Below are positions 5,291 to 5,382 of a DNA stretch of 5,382 nucleotides, in pieces. Below the pieces are notes generated by a model, which worked only from the letters and a program-made list of their open reading frames with translations, searched no databases and was not told the origin of the DNA. Position 1 is the stretch's first letter; every line of letters begins with the position of its first letter. The translations under genes and the position numbers were made by a program. The DNA is from Spirochaetales bacterium (GTDB lineage: Bacteria > Spirochaetota > Spirochaetia > Sphaerochaetales > Sphaerochaetaceae): contig JAFVFA010000174.1 in NCBI GenBank assembly GCA_017475725.1, forward strand, positions 1-5,382, in the 5' to 3' direction.

Positions 5291-5382
5291 TTGTCTTTTC
5301 TCCTGTCTTTGTCTTTCTGATCCGTTTCGCCAGGTTTCCTGCCACTACGCTGATCGCTGTCAGGGTGTCGGCAAGTTCCTCA
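5268..5382 (-). CDS. C-terminal end of a small phage protein, cut by the window edge
   Basis: On the minus strand an open frame enters from the right edge and ends in TGA at 5270-5268. The 37 visible residues begin EELADTLTAISVVAGNLAKR and continue IRKTKTGEKTNEDKDRD, a helix followed by a basic, hydrophilic tail. Small proteins with a 'LxALTAISVVAxxLA' helix are common at this point of Bacillota phage replication operons, but I cannot give a function. The frame overlaps the start of the 170-residue gene by 23 bases and carries that gene's Shine-Dalgarno, like the other gene junctions here. The competing frame at this edge has a stop at once (TGA at 5382-5380). Confidence 0.6.
   Translation of the reverse strand, partial: EELADTLTAISVVAGNLAKRIRKTKTGEKTNEDKDRD

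Noticed and set aside
1..5382. CRISPR array, tRNA, insertion sequence, att site or retron-like RNA
   Set aside because: I saw no regularly spaced direct repeats, no cloverleaf, no transposase motifs, and no terminal inverted or attachment repeats within the window.

Overview
The window reads as the DNA-replication block of a siphovirus-like phage or prophage from a low-complexity-code bacterium, most likely Bacillota (Firmicutes). The gene order supports this: a small phage protein, a Cas4-like nuclease of the DUF2800 type, a DUF2815-type ssDNA-binding protein and a phage family-A DNA polymerase. Shine-Dalgarno sites are strong and TGA/TAA serve as stops, so the standard bacterial code applies. 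The host genus cannot be read from this sequence.

Layout. Positions 1-914 are AT-rich (17 of 60 bases are G/C in 481-540). They hold the 5' end of a minus-strand gene (1-76), a probable divergent promoter region, a startless open frame (121-285) that looks like a gene remnant, and one intact plus-strand gene for an acidic 182-residue protein of unknown function (331-879). Positions 915-5382 are G/C-richer (36 of 60 in 2521-2580) and are all coded on the minus strand. Reading in the direction of transcription, from right to left, they hold: the C-terminus of a small protein (5268-5382), a 170-residue protein with two diverged copies of one module (4778-5290), the DUF2800 nuclease (3655-4791), the DUF2815 ssDNA-binding protein (3076-3654), a perfect-register hairpin (3046-3068), a 51-residue membrane-type small protein (2869-3024), and the DNA polymerase (915-2894).

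The minus-strand genes overlap or nearly touch, and each has its own Shine-Dalgarno site, often inside the gene before it. They are therefore probably one transcript with translational coupling. The polymerase would copy phage DNA, the acidic-tailed OB-fold protein would coat single strands, and the iron-sulfur PD-(D/E)XK nuclease would process ends or recombination intermediates. The small proteins have no assigned role.

The two points most worth a second look are the sharp composition and strand change just downstream of the polymerase, where a normal phage would continue with more replication and packaging genes, and the internal duplication in the 170-residue protein. No wholly new system can be demonstrated from this window alone.
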